Assembly (NCBI GenBank): GCA_017795005.1
Contig: CP051242.1
Location: 992,001-1,056,000 of the forward strand
Direction of reading: 5' to 3'
DNA: 64,000 nucleotides
Source: Balneolaceae bacterium
GTDB lineage: Bacteria > Bacteroidota > Rhodothermia > Balneolales > Balneolaceae
The notes under the pieces are model-generated. The model saw nothing but the letters and a program-made list of their open reading frames with translations, was not told the origin of the DNA and did not search any database. This document shows, in pieces, positions 8,455 through 17,169 of the stretch. Each line of letters opens with the position of its first letter. The stretch's first letter is position 1. The position numbers and the translations under genes are program-made.

Positions 8455-9692
8455 TGTATCGGTTTCAGGTCCTCTGACAAATAATTGATTAAAGGTTGTT
8501 GAGTTATTGCATCAAATGCGAAAAGAAATTCTAAGTATTGCTCAAGTACACGTTCCTTTGATTTAAGTATGAGTTCATCCAGCTTAATTATTCCTTCTTC
8601 AAGTTCTATCAGTGATATGGGATCATAATCTTCTATTCTGGCCATATTCTGAGCGAGTTCATATAGATTAATATCCTGTATTCTTTTAACAATAATTTCG
8701 TGATGGGAAATAAGACTCTTTAAGTATTCATACTCAAGAAGGCGGTTTACTGAATCCTGATATTGCTCATTTTCAAATTCGCTTCTCAATTCAATTTCAT
8801 CCAATCTCCGTTCAGCAATTTGATTCCGGTTATTTCGAAAAATAGGAATGGTAATTCCTACAGAATATCCTACATCAGAATCGCGATCGGTAAAAGGAAA
8901 GTACTCTCCCTGAACATATCCAATATCAAAATCTGCTCTTTCTACCTGAACTTCTTGTCTAGCTACTTCAATTCGTTGTGCTATTAAATCCAGTTCTAGC
9001 GAATTGATAGATGAGTTTGCAATTTGACGGGAAACACTATCAACTGTTGAAATTGAAATCAAATTAAAACCAGTCCAGTTAAAATCACTAGTACCTAGAG
9101 TAACAGAGATCTCTTTCTTTTTCTGATTTAAACTGAGCAGTAACTCATCCAAATTATCCAAAGCTTCAACCTGATCCAGCTTAGTCTCAGCGAAGTCCCG
9201 TGCATCAAAGAGGTCGCTTTCGAAATTTTGTTGAAAAATCTCAGCTTTTTGTGAAGTTAGCTCCGCTTGTTTATTAGTTTGCCTGTACTGGTCAATCTCT
9301 AACAAATAATTCAATACATCTTCGTAGCGCGACTTCAGGTTTTCTTTGAATTCAAGCTGTTTTCTGAGATCCAGCTCTTTTTTTGTAGCATTAAAAAGAG
9401 TGTTATTACGTCTAACTTTCCATGGGTTTGAAGGCCGGATACGAACAGCCAGTGTTAAATCTTCATAGCTAAGTTCATCGTTTCCAGAACGGACTTCCAA
9501 TTCATCAATTATTGGAATACGATAGTTTCTGGGATTTAAAAAATTGATTTGGTCATCGTATTGAAGAATATTTTTATCCTCAAATGCAGTAAGTAAATAA
9601 TCAGAAACCGATTCTTGTGCATTGCTGCAAAAGAAGGGAGTAATTGCGAATCCCAAAATCAGGATTAATTTTTTTGGGAGGAGCCGAATCAT
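8451..9692 (-). CDS. TolC-like outer-membrane efflux/export protein
   Basis: Predicted outer-membrane channel of a tripartite exporter. An N-terminal signal peptide (about 1-25, ending CSNAQ) is followed by long amphipathic helices rich in Glu/Gln/Leu, arranged as in TolC alpha-barrel repeats. The segment VGYSVGITIPIFRNNRNQIAERRLDEIELRSE (split here: VGITIPIF, then NQIAERR) is the typical TolC strand-helix junction. 413 residues. Sequence similarity to canonical TolC looks weak, so the call rests on fold pattern plus the adjacent HlyD gene. It overlaps both neighbours by 4 bp, giving tight translational coupling. Confidence 0.78.
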   Translation of the reverse strand: MIRLLPKKLILILGFAITPFFCSNAQESVSDYLLTAFEDKNILQYDDQINFLNPRNYRIPIIDELEVRSGNDELSYEDLTLAVRIRPSNPWKVRRNNTLFNATKKELDLRKQLEFKENLKSRYEDVLNYLLEIDQYRQTNKQAELTSQKAEIFQQNFESDLFDARDFAETKLDQVEALDNLDELLLSLNQKKKEISVTLGTSDFNWTGFNLISISTVDSVSRQIANSSINSLELDLIAQRIEVARQEVQVERADFDIGYVQGEYFPFTDRDSDVGYSVGITIPIFRNNRNQIAERRLDEIELRSEFENEQYQDSVNRLLEYEYLKSLISHHEIIVKRIQDINLYELAQNMARIEDYDPISLIELEEGIIKLDELILKSKERVLEQYLEFLFAFDAITQQPLINYLSEDLKPIQ

Positions 9693-10678
9693 TTTATTAT
9701 GATTTTTTCTCCAACAGGAAGCGCATTTTGTTCGGGTATTTCAATAAAGACTTCTAAACCAAATGCATTTACTGCAGTAGACTTCTGTAAAATTTGTGGT
9801 AGTTGTACTACTGATCCAAATCCAATAATTCGACCTGAAGCAACTAACTCTTTGTGTTCAAGTGAGCTTATGCTTACCGCTTCACCTAATGCTTTATCCC
9901 GATCTTTTTTCCCTACCAAATATCCAACAGCGGATGTGGGGTGAAGTGGGTTAATAGAAACTACCGAAGTAAAGGCTTCAATCTGCTCACCTTCTTTTAC
10001 GTATACATTTTCAATTACTCCGGCAAAAGTAGCATATTTATTCAATCGTTCTTCTTCCTGAATTCTCCAGTCCAGCTCTTGTTGAGCCAGTTCAATCTTG
10101 GATTGAATCTGGGATTGATCAAAGCCGTGATCCTGTCGTATATCCTGCTCTTTGATATCCACAGCTTCAATTTCAAGAAGTCCTTTAGCACGAATAGATT
10201 TAATTTCTAACTCTAATGCTGTAAGACTGTCACGGGGTAAAGTGTTTTCGGATAAAATTTTGCTTGCCAAAGACCGGTTCAGATCTATTCTGTTTTGGAT
10301 TATCGAAACTTCACTGTCAATATCATTCCTTATGATTCTTTTCTCAGATTCAAGAAGTTTAATTTCAGATTCAAGGAGCTTTTGCTTCTCTTCCTTTTCT
10401 GATTTTAACAAATTCACTTCTTTTTGAAGTTTTTGAATTTCAAGTGTTAACTCCTGGCTTGCAAGTTCAATTAAGAGATCCCCTGGTTGAACGGTTTGAC
10501 CGGGAACAACATATACCTTTTCAATGATCGCAGATTTCTCGGCATTAATTTTATAATCTTTTGAATAAGTTACTCCAAGAAATGAGCTACTTCCCTTAAA
10601 ATACCTGTTATTGATGGTAAGCAAACCAATAAAGAGTACAGCAATAACAACATAAAATGAATTGATTTTTCTTTTCAT
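9689..10678 (-). CDS. HlyD-family periplasmic adaptor (membrane fusion protein)
   Basis: Adaptor linking an inner-membrane component to the TolC-like channel. One N-terminal membrane helix (about 8-24, VVIAVLFIGLLTI) anchors it. A biotinyl/lipoyl half-motif follows (VYVVPGQTVQPGDLLIEL, about 54-71), then a long alpha-helical hairpin (about 75-215, with EEERLNKYATFAGVIENVYV closing the lipoyl domain) and a beta-barrel C-terminal part. 329 residues. It lies 8 bp downstream of DUF4956 and overlaps tolC by 4 bp. No ABC ATPase, RND or MFS pump gene is in the operon; see findings. Confidence 0.85.
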   Translation of the reverse strand: MKRKINSFYVVIAVLFIGLLTINNRYFKGSSSFLGVTYSKDYKINAEKSAIIEKVYVVPGQTVQPGDLLIELASQELTLEIQKLQKEVNLLKSEKEEKQKLLESEIKLLESEKRIIRNDIDSEVSIIQNRIDLNRSLASKILSENTLPRDSLTALELEIKSIRAKGLLEIEAVDIKEQDIRQDHGFDQSQIQSKIELAQQELDWRIQEEERLNKYATFAGVIENVYVKEGEQIEAFTSVVSINPLHPTSAVGYLVGKKDRDKALGEAVSISSLEHKELVASGRIIGFGSVVQLPQILQKSTAVNAFGLEVFIEIPEQNALPVGEKIIIK

Positions 10679-10686
10679 AGTGTTAC

Positions 10687-11364
10687 CTAATTTTCCTCCT
10701 GGAATGCTCGATAATCTGCCCGGATTCTGTCAATACCTTCAACCGTCTGCAGCTCAGATAAAAACTCAGTGTTATCTACATCAGGTTTAAGCTCAATAGA
10801 ATATTCGAAATCGAATCGCCCCGTTGCTCTTGTTCGAACCTGAACATCTTTAAATTCCTCACAATATTTATCCAGAATATCGACTGCAAATGCCAGATGT
10901 TGTTTATCCTCAAGTCGGAATTCAAGTCTTCCCCGAACTCGTTCTTTAGTCGAAAACGGAGTAAGATTTAAAATCAGAGCCATAATACAGAACAGGATTG
11001 TTCCTACAAACGCTATGGTATATCCAAAAACTCCAATAGCTAAACCAACACTTAATGAAGCAAAAAGAAAAATGATATTTCTTGCGTCAGTTATCCGGGT
11101 ACGAAATCGAATAATTGCAAGTGCACCAAATGCTCCAAGACCACGAGCTAAGCTATCACCAATAGCCATCATAACCATGGCGGCTGCAATAGACCCCAGT
11201 GACATAGCCTGAAAAAAGTTTTTTGGATATTGGTGCCCCGAGAATGTTAGTTTATGGGTGATCGCAATCAATGAAGAAAGTACAAATGACCACAAAAGAG
11301 AATAAAATACATTCAGGAATGTGGGGTAATCATAAACCGGTTGGTCCGGAAAAAGGTCAAACAT
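10687..11364 (-). CDS. DUF4956 integral membrane protein
   Basis: A 225-residue inner-membrane protein with four predicted helices in the first 145 residues and a soluble C-terminal ferredoxin-like domain (about 150-225). The motif ARGLGAFGALAIIRFRT (about 75-91) is the signature of DUF4956, distantly like MgtC membrane domains. Members are often next to polyphosphate-polymerase (VTC) or CotH genes; none is present here. Instead it is first in an operon with an HlyD adaptor and a TolC-like channel, so it may be the inner-membrane part of that machine. Function unknown. Confidence 0.85.
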   Translation of the reverse strand: MFDLFPDQPVYDYPTFLNVFYSLLWSFVLSSLIAITHKLTFSGHQYPKNFFQAMSLGSIAAAMVMMAIGDSLARGLGAFGALAIIRFRTRITDARNIIFLFASLSVGLAIGVFGYTIAFVGTILFCIMALILNLTPFSTKERVRGRLEFRLEDKQHLAFAVDILDKYCEEFKDVQVRTRATGRFDFEYSIELKPDVDNTEFLSELQTVEGIDRIRADYRAFQEEN

Positions 11365-11458
11365 AATAGAAAATTAGTGCTCGCAAACGTCTGCTGATCA
11401 AAACTTAATTGCCAGCGCTAATTATACTATACTTTTTTAGATAAGAAAAGTAGTTCTA

Positions 11459-12007
11459 TTATGCTTCTGAAAGTGATGATACTTTCGTTTTAGCAAATTC
11501 AAAACCTCCAAAAAGAACACTACAATAGACCAAATCCCCTAAAACGGTATTTTGGAAAAATGGGATTGCCATTTCATAGCAAAGAAGAAGACCGCCAATT
11601 GTGAGAGGATAATCAGGATCACTAAGCCATACTCCAAAATTTGATACAATAAAGAAGATTAAAGACGCACTCAAACTACCAATTAGAACACGAGGTAGAG
11701 TTACTTTTTTAAGTATAAATATTCCGGCGACAACTATTAAAGCAATAGCGCCATACACCCAGGCTGCACCCGGAGTAAATAAAGTGAAACTTTGGAAGTA
11801 GCTGGCATAAAGAATGTTATTAATAAGCAGGTCGCTTATAAACATTGCAAGCAGAGGTAGAATAAACGAAAACTTCTTATCCGAAAAATAAGCTGCACCC
11901 ATCAAACTCATAGCACCTATTGGGGCAAAATTATAAGGATGTGGTATTAATCTTGAAATTGCAGCTGCTAAGATTAATCCGGATAGAATCAGAAAACGTT
12001 TATTCAT
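11459..12007 (-). CDS. DUF6580 integral membrane protein
   Basis: 182-residue membrane protein with about five helices. The N-terminus RFLILSGLILAAAISRLIPHPYNFAPIGAMSLMGAAYF (key motif RLIPHPYNFAPIGAM) and the central LPLLAMFISDLL match DUF6580, annotated as a putative ECF-like transport protein. Substrate unknown. 94 bp separate it from the DUF4956 operon downstream, so it may be a separate unit. Preceded on its own strand by the yceI terminator. Confidence 0.82.
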   Translation of the reverse strand: MNKRFLILSGLILAAAISRLIPHPYNFAPIGAMSLMGAAYFSDKKFSFILPLLAMFISDLLINNILYASYFQSFTLFTPGAAWVYGAIALIVVAGIFILKKVTLPRVLIGSLSASLIFFIVSNFGVWLSDPDYPLTIGGLLLCYEMAIPFFQNTVLGDLVYCSVLFGGFEFAKTKVSSLSEA

Positions 12008-12037
12008 AATGTGATTTTTAAGTTTCCTGAAAATAAA

Positions 12038-12068
12038 AAAAGCATCGCTTCTTTGAAACGATGCTTTT
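12038..12068 (-). terminator. intrinsic terminator of the YceI gene
   Basis: Perfect 10-bp arms AAAAGCATCG (12038-12047) and CGATGCTTTT (12059-12068) around an 11-nt loop. On the minus strand the stem is followed by a T run, 34 bp beyond the YceI stop codon. Confidence 0.88.
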
Positions 12069-12101
12069 CATAAACTTAATTTTTTAAGTAAGACCTGGTT
12101 G

Positions 12102-12707
12102 TTATTTAGTAGCGTTAAGTTCTACGTTCAATGTAACGTCTACCTCATCTCCAACAACAGCATCAGATACCCAATCGCCGGTTCCAACACCGAAGTCATT
12201 TCTTAAAAGTTGAAATTCAGAAGAGATACCAGCTACAAGACCATTTTCACGGAACGGATTTTCAGTAACTCCAAGTAGTGTGAATGGTAATTCAAAATCT
12301 TTGCTAACATCTTTAATAGTAAGGGTGCCGTAAGCTACAAAATTGTTATCACCTTTAGCTTCAATGCTGTTACTTGTGAAAGAAATAGTTGGAAATTCTT
12401 CTGCATTGAAGAAATCCGGTGACATTAAGTGACCATCTCTTCTTTCATTTTTTGTATTAATGCTTGCAACCTGAATAGTTACATCAATGCTGCTTTCTTC
12501 CAGATTTTCAGGTGAGAAATTTACATTAGCAGTATAATCTTCGAATGCACCAGGTACTTTAGCGAAAAAGTGACGTACTTCGAAATTTACAGAACTGTGT
12601 GACTTGTCTACAGTCCATGGAGTTGCTTCCATCTTCATCATAGCTATTGAAGCTACAGCAAATATTGCGAGCGCAAAAAGAGAAAATAATTTTTTTGAAG
12701 TTTTCAT
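12102..12707 (-). CDS. YceI-family periplasmic lipid-binding protein
   Basis: Secreted lipocalin-like protein that binds isoprenoid chains in its family. The signal peptide covers about residues 1-27 (KKLFSLFALAIFAVASIA). The mature domain begins TPWTVDKSHSSVNFEVRHFF, the classic YceI opening, and continues with a DGHLMSPDFFNAEEFPTISFTS block and a C-terminal VDVTLNVEL strand. 201 residues. Role in envelope or quinone metabolism is inferred. It is a single-gene unit; the 130-bp upstream spacer holds a TTG-N17-TATAGTTG arrangement that could be its promoter. Confidence 0.93.
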   Translation of the reverse strand: MKTSKKLFSLFALAIFAVASIAMMKMEATPWTVDKSHSSVNFEVRHFFAKVPGAFEDYTANVNFSPENLEESSIDVTIQVASINTKNERRDGHLMSPDFFNAEEFPTISFTSNSIEAKGDNNFVAYGTLTIKDVSKDFELPFTLLGVTENPFRENGLVAGISSEFQLLRNDFGVGTGDWVSDAVVGDEVDVTLNVELNATK

Positions 12708-12838
12708 ATATGTAATAATTAATTTTTAAATGTAGTTGATGCTTCAACTATAAGTAGTAGTGATTCGTTCAATGTTAAACTAATTTTAAATAATGGAGAA
12801 ATTCGTTTTAGCTATCAGATTGATAGAGAAAGGATTAG

Positions 12839-13438
12839 CTATTTAGCAGGACTGGTAAAAGGATTGTCCTTTATCCGAAATCGCCAGGGTAGTAAAGCAT
12901 CTTCTCCGGCATAATCAACACCAACACGGGGAGATGCAATAATTTCAGAAAGGGCAATTTTATAGCCAAGGTCTTCAATCCAGATCTGGTCGCCAAGTAA
13001 ATCAATTCCATAATGATTAGTACTAATTCCCAATGCCTGAGAAGCAATTCCGGGACCTCCTCCAACCGACCGTTCCAGTTTAAGTTTATTTCTTCTTTTC
13101 AGGATTTCATCAACCCCTTCCAAGGGTTCAATGGCTCTGATAAGAACAGCATCAGCCAGACCTTCTTTATTGGTTACCACATTAAACAAGTGATGGATGC
13201 CGTAGCATAAATACACATAAGCATATCCCGGCTTCCCGAACATTATTTTAGTTCGCTTGGTTTTACCATGAATATGAGAATGACAAGCCTTATCATTTCT
13301 TCCATTATAGGCTTCTGTTTCTACAATGATTCCAGAAGTTTTTATTCCTTCAAATTGTGTACATAGTACTTTACCAAGTAGGTCTTGGGCAATTTGAACT
13401 GCATTGTCTTTTTCATAAAATGAACGAGGTATCTTCAT
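12839..13438 (-). CDS. DNA-3-methyladenine glycosylase (AAG/MPG family)
   Basis: Base-excision-repair glycosylase that removes alkylated purines. The ATG at 13438 (MKIPRSFY) is chosen over a TTG at 13450 that would overlap the upstream gene. Family blocks are present: AQDLLGKVLC, GIIVETEAYNG (catalytic Glu in VETEAY), DKACHSHIHGKTKRT, MFGKPGYAYVYLCYGIHHLFNVVT and GGGPGIASQALGI. About 199 residues, normal length. It lies 8 bp downstream of the YihY gene and is probably cotranscribed with it. Confidence 0.95.
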   Translation of the reverse strand: MKIPRSFYEKDNAVQIAQDLLGKVLCTQFEGIKTSGIIVETEAYNGRNDKACHSHIHGKTKRTKIMFGKPGYAYVYLCYGIHHLFNVVTNKEGLADAVLIRAIEPLEGVDEILKRRNKLKLERSVGGGPGIASQALGISTNHYGIDLLGDQIWIEDLGYKIALSEIIASPRVGVDYAGEDALLPWRFRIKDNPFTSPAK

Positions 13439-13446
13439 GTTAGTTA

Positions 13447-14385
13447 TCAATCCAATGCCGCATATGGATTTTCTTCATACGAAGATTTATCAACAAAATA
13501 GGTTTCTCGAAAAGCCCTTGTAAGTATTACAGAGATCACAAATAGCAGAGAGGTATAAAAAGCCCAGATTCCAATAATGATAAATATCGCATAGCCCTGA
13601 TAAAAATACTGGTATGTGGAAAATGCATAATTCAGGTATATACTCACGATCCATTTAGCTAATTCAAAAAGAATGGTATAAATAATAGCTCCAGTCATGG
13701 CTACTTTTGGTGATATTCTTCGCTCACTCACAAACCGAAAAATGGCATAAATCAAAAACATGGTGAAGATTATGGGCAGTGTAAAATCCAAAACGTCATA
13801 AATCCAAGGTAATCGTATTTCAATGTCGGTATATGGTACTTTAATTACACTAAGGTCGAGAAGAGAAATCACAGAAATAGTAAGACTAAAAAAAAGAAAT
13901 ACAGAACCTATTACACCAAATCCAAGAAAATTATACAGAATATCTTTGAGCGGGTGTTTTTTGTCTTTGATATCAAACACTTCAAAAATGACATGTTTGA
14001 AGCTGTGAAGAAGACCTTGAGTAAAGAACATGAGGATGATCAAACCCGTAATTCCAAAAATGGTTCTTGCACCTATCAATGGATTAAGAATATTTTTTAG
14101 GGTTTGTTCACCTTGAATAATATCAGATTCGGTGGCTTCGAAAGTAAATACAGGAATAAGTTCCGTACCGTATCTAACCAGTTCATCAAAGGCAGTATCA
14201 TACGAAAGGATATATCCAATGATGGATACAAGAATAAGTGTGAACGGGATTGCACAAATAAAAAGATTGAAAGTAATTGCGGAAGCATTAAAAAAAATGT
14301 CCTTATCACCCATCAGAGAGAAAGCCTTCTTCCAAAAATCCTTAATCTGTTCCACACATTGCGTTTTGTTGATCCTAAAATACAA
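13447..14385 (-). CDS. YihY/BrkB-family inner-membrane protein
   Basis: Polytopic membrane protein with about six helices, of the YihY/virulence factor BrkB family. The N-terminal ASAITFNLFICAIPFTLIL helix and the late YQGYAIFIIIGIWAFYTSLLFVI helix carry the family pattern (key motif GIWAFY). No enzymatic activity is established. The start is uncertain: the TTG at 14385 gives 312 residues, a GTG nine codons later is also possible, and no ATG occurs before residue 24. First gene of a two-gene operon with the alkylbase glycosylase; divergent from mutS. Confidence 0.85.
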   Translation of the reverse strand: MYFRINKTQCVEQIKDFWKKAFSLMGDKDIFFNASAITFNLFICAIPFTLILVSIIGYILSYDTAFDELVRYGTELIPVFTFEATESDIIQGEQTLKNILNPLIGARTIFGITGLIILMFFTQGLLHSFKHVIFEVFDIKDKKHPLKDILYNFLGFGVIGSVFLFFSLTISVISLLDLSVIKVPYTDIEIRLPWIYDVLDFTLPIIFTMFLIYAIFRFVSERRISPKVAMTGAIIYTILFELAKWIVSIYLNYAFSTYQYFYQGYAIFIIIGIWAFYTSLLFVISVILTRAFRETYFVDKSSYEENPYAALD

Positions 14386-14443
14386 GCGTTCCTTGTTTAA
14401 TTCAAAACATGGATCGTGCTTAGTTTTTAACTCAATTCATTGG

Positions 14444-14451
14444 TATGTTTG
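14444..14451 (+). promoter_or_regulatory. candidate -7 box (TATGTTTG) for mutS
   Basis: TATGTTTG matches the Bacteroidota-type -7 consensus TAnnTTTG and lies 48 bp upstream of the mutS ATG. A good -33 TTG is not obvious at the expected distance, so this is a prediction from pattern only. Confidence 0.35.
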
Positions 14452-14499
14452 AAGCTTTAGAAATTGAAGAAATAAGTTAGCAAAGCACAGTTACAGCCG

Positions 14500-17169
14500 A
14501 TGTCCGCTCGCAAGCAAACTCCTCTAATGAGGCAATACAATGAGATTAAAGAGCAACATCCGGGAACCATATTGTTGTTCCGGGTTGGGGATTTCTACGA
14601 GACTTTTTCAGAGGATGCTATATTAGTTAGCAAAGAGTTGGGAATTACCCTTACTAAAAGGAATAACGGAGGAGATCAAACTCCTTTGGCAGGATTCCCA
14701 TTTCATGCACTTGATTCTTATTTGCCAAAACTGGTTAAAAAAGGCTATAAAGTTGCTGTTTGTGAACAAACCGAAAATCCTGAAGAAGCTAAAAAAGCGG
14801 GGAGAAAAATTGTTGAACGTGAAGTAACGGAGATCACTACACCCGGCGTTACAATGTCTGAGAAATTATTAGAACATAAACGTAACAACTATATCGTTTC
14901 CATTTTCTGGGATAAGGATATTGTTGGAGTTGCCTTCTCAGATATTTCTACCGGAGAGTTTGGTTTAAGTGAAGTGAAAGAGAATCAGCTGGATAGTTTA
15001 TTGGCAGCTATTCAGCCTGCCGAAGTCTTAGTTCAGTCAAAAAGGAAAAATAAACTCGAGCAGGAGTTTCTGAAATTCAACATTACCTACATAGAGGATT
15101 GGGTGTATGAAGGAGACTATGGTTATAAACTTCTGACTGAGCACTTTAAAACGCATTCCTTGAAAGGTTTTGGAGTGGAAGAATTGGAAACAGCTCATTT
15201 CGCAGCCGGTTCTTTACTCCATTATATGCAGGAAACTCAGAAAGCGTATCTGCGTCATCTTCGCAGGTTGTATTCGTATGAGAGTAATGAGTATATGTCG
15301 TTGGACCCTGCCACAAAAAGAAATCTGGAGCTAACAACCAGCTTACAGGAAGGCAGTACCGATGGAACGCTCATTTCCATTATGGATAAAACTTCCACAG
15401 CTATGGGTGGTCGGTTACTTCGAAGGTGGATTATGCGACCTTTGAAGAGATTAAAGCCCATTCAACAACGGTTGGATGCAGTTGAAGTACTTTTTAAATC
15501 TCATGAAATCCGAAATAATATCAGGGAAGAGTTGGAACAGGTCGGGGATTTAGAGCGACTTATTTCCCGTATATGTGTGGGCAGAACAAATGCCCGTGAT
15601 GTTGTTCAGATTAAATTGTCATTGGCTCAGATTCCAAGAATCAAAAGCCAGTTTGCTGCTATAGATAATCCACTTCTCCAGGATATTGGAAAACGAATGA
15701 AACTGCTGATTGAAGTTCAGGAACGCATTGATTCTGCGTTAGCGGATGATCCTCCGGCAAGTATCCGTGATGGAAACATGATTCGGGAAGGATTTAATGA
15801 AGAGCTGGATGAACTTCGGGATATAGCACGGAATGGAAAATCATACATAGCAAAAATCAAGGATAGGCTTTCTCTTGAAACCGGGATTACCTCCCTGAAA
15901 ATCGGCTACAACAAAGTGTTCGGCTATTACATCGAAGTAACCAATGCGCATAAAGATAAAGTGCCCGAAAACTTCATTCGTAAACAAACACTGGTAAATG
16001 CCGAGCGGTACATCACTCCTGAGCTAAAAGAAATTGAAGAGAAGATTTTATCGGCGGAAGAACGGAGTAAAACGCTGGAGTTTGAGTTATTTGAAGAGGT
16101 CAGGATTTTTGTAGCCGAATATGCCGATGATATTCAGCAGATTGCTTTTGCGATGGCACAGTTGGATTGTATTCAGGGATTTGCAGAAGTGGCTTTTCGA
16201 AATAATTATGTGAAACCTGAAGTCAGAGATTCAGAAGAAATTAATATCAAGAAAGGAAGACATCCGGTGGTAGAGAAGTCGTTGCCATTGGGAGAGCCAT
16301 TTATTCCGAATGATATTGAGCTGAATAATGCCGAACAGCAAATCATGATTATTACCGGACCGAATATGGCGGGTAAAAGTATCATACTTCGGCAAACCGG
16401 GCTGATCGTATTACTGGCTCAGGTGGGAAGTTTTGTTCCGGCTGAGTCTGCTAAAATCGGATTAGTAGATAAAATCTTTACACGGGTTGGGGCTTCAGAT
16501 AACTTAGCTGCAGGAGAATCGACGTTTTTAGTTGAGATGAATGAAGCAGCCAATATTCTGAATAATGCTACTCCAAGATCACTCATTCTACTGGACGAGG
16601 TAGGACGTGGAACCAGCACTTTTGATGGACTGAGTATAGCATGGTCTCTGGCAGAATATTTACATAATCATGCTCCGGTTGCTGCAAAGACATTATTTGC
16701 TACGCATTATCACGAGTTAAACGAGTTGGAGCAAATGTATGAGCGAATTAAAAACTTTAATGTTCAGGTAAAAGAGCATGATGGAAAAGTCATTTTCCTT
16801 CGAAAGTTGATTCGGGGTGGAGCTGATCATAGTTATGGAATTCAGGTAGCGAATATGGCTGGGCTGCCGGAGATTGTAATTAACCGTGCAAAAGAGATTT
16901 TAAGCAACCTCGAGAATCACAGTCTGGACATCACCAACAAAAATGGTAGCATTGAAGGCAAAGCTACTCAGCAGAAAGAAGCCGCAAAAAATCTTTCCAA
17001 AAAAGTAGAAAAACAGGAAGAGATTGAGCAGATGAGTTTATTCAACACTCATATCGATCCAAGAGTGGAAACGCTGATGAATAAACTAGAAGCTACCGAT
17101 CCCAACAGAATGACTCCCATAGAAGCACTAATGCTGGTTACTGAACTGAAGAAAGTGTTGGGGCAGTGA
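14500..17169 (+). CDS. mutS: DNA mismatch repair protein MutS
   Basis: Recognises mismatches and small loops and recruits MutL. The 889-residue protein contains the mismatch-binding domain with the Phe-x-Glu motif in RVGDFYETF (about 28-36) and connector and lever domains. The ATPase has Walker A (GPNMAGKS, near 625), Walker B (LILLDEVGRGTSTFDG) and the THYHEL switch. A C-terminal dimerisation segment (DPNRMTPIEALMLVTELKKVL) is present. Full length. Its stop overlaps the GTG start of the next gene by 4 bp, indicating an operon with the GntR regulator. No mutL in the window. Confidence 0.98.
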   Translation: MSARKQTPLMRQYNEIKEQHPGTILLFRVGDFYETFSEDAILVSKELGITLTKRNNGGDQTPLAGFPFHALDSYLPKLVKKGYKVAVCEQTENPEEAKKAGRKIVEREVTEITTPGVTMSEKLLEHKRNNYIVSIFWDKDIVGVAFSDISTGEFGLSEVKENQLDSLLAAIQPAEVLVQSKRKNKLEQEFLKFNITYIEDWVYEGDYGYKLLTEHFKTHSLKGFGVEELETAHFAAGSLLHYMQETQKAYLRHLRRLYSYESNEYMSLDPATKRNLELTTSLQEGSTDGTLISIMDKTSTAMGGRLLRRWIMRPLKRLKPIQQRLDAVEVLFKSHEIRNNIREELEQVGDLERLISRICVGRTNARDVVQIKLSLAQIPRIKSQFAAIDNPLLQDIGKRMKLLIEVQERIDSALADDPPASIRDGNMIREGFNEELDELRDIARNGKSYIAKIKDRLSLETGITSLKIGYNKVFGYYIEVTNAHKDKVPENFIRKQTLVNAERYITPELKEIEEKILSAEERSKTLEFELFEEVRIFVAEYADDIQQIAFAMAQLDCIQGFAEVAFRNNYVKPEVRDSEEINIKKGRHPVVEKSLPLGEPFIPNDIELNNAEQQIMIITGPNMAGKSIILRQTGLIVLLAQVGSFVPAESAKIGLVDKIFTRVGASDNLAAGESTFLVEMNEAANILNNATPRSLILLDEVGRGTSTFDGLSIAWSLAEYLHNHAPVAAKTLFATHYHELNELEQMYERIKNFNVQVKEHDGKVIFLRKLIRGGADHSYGIQVANMAGLPEIVINRAKEILSNLENHSLDITNKNGSIEGKATQQKEAAKNLSKKVEKQEEIEQMSLFNTHIDPRVETLMNKLEATDPNRMTPIEALMLVTELKKVLGQ

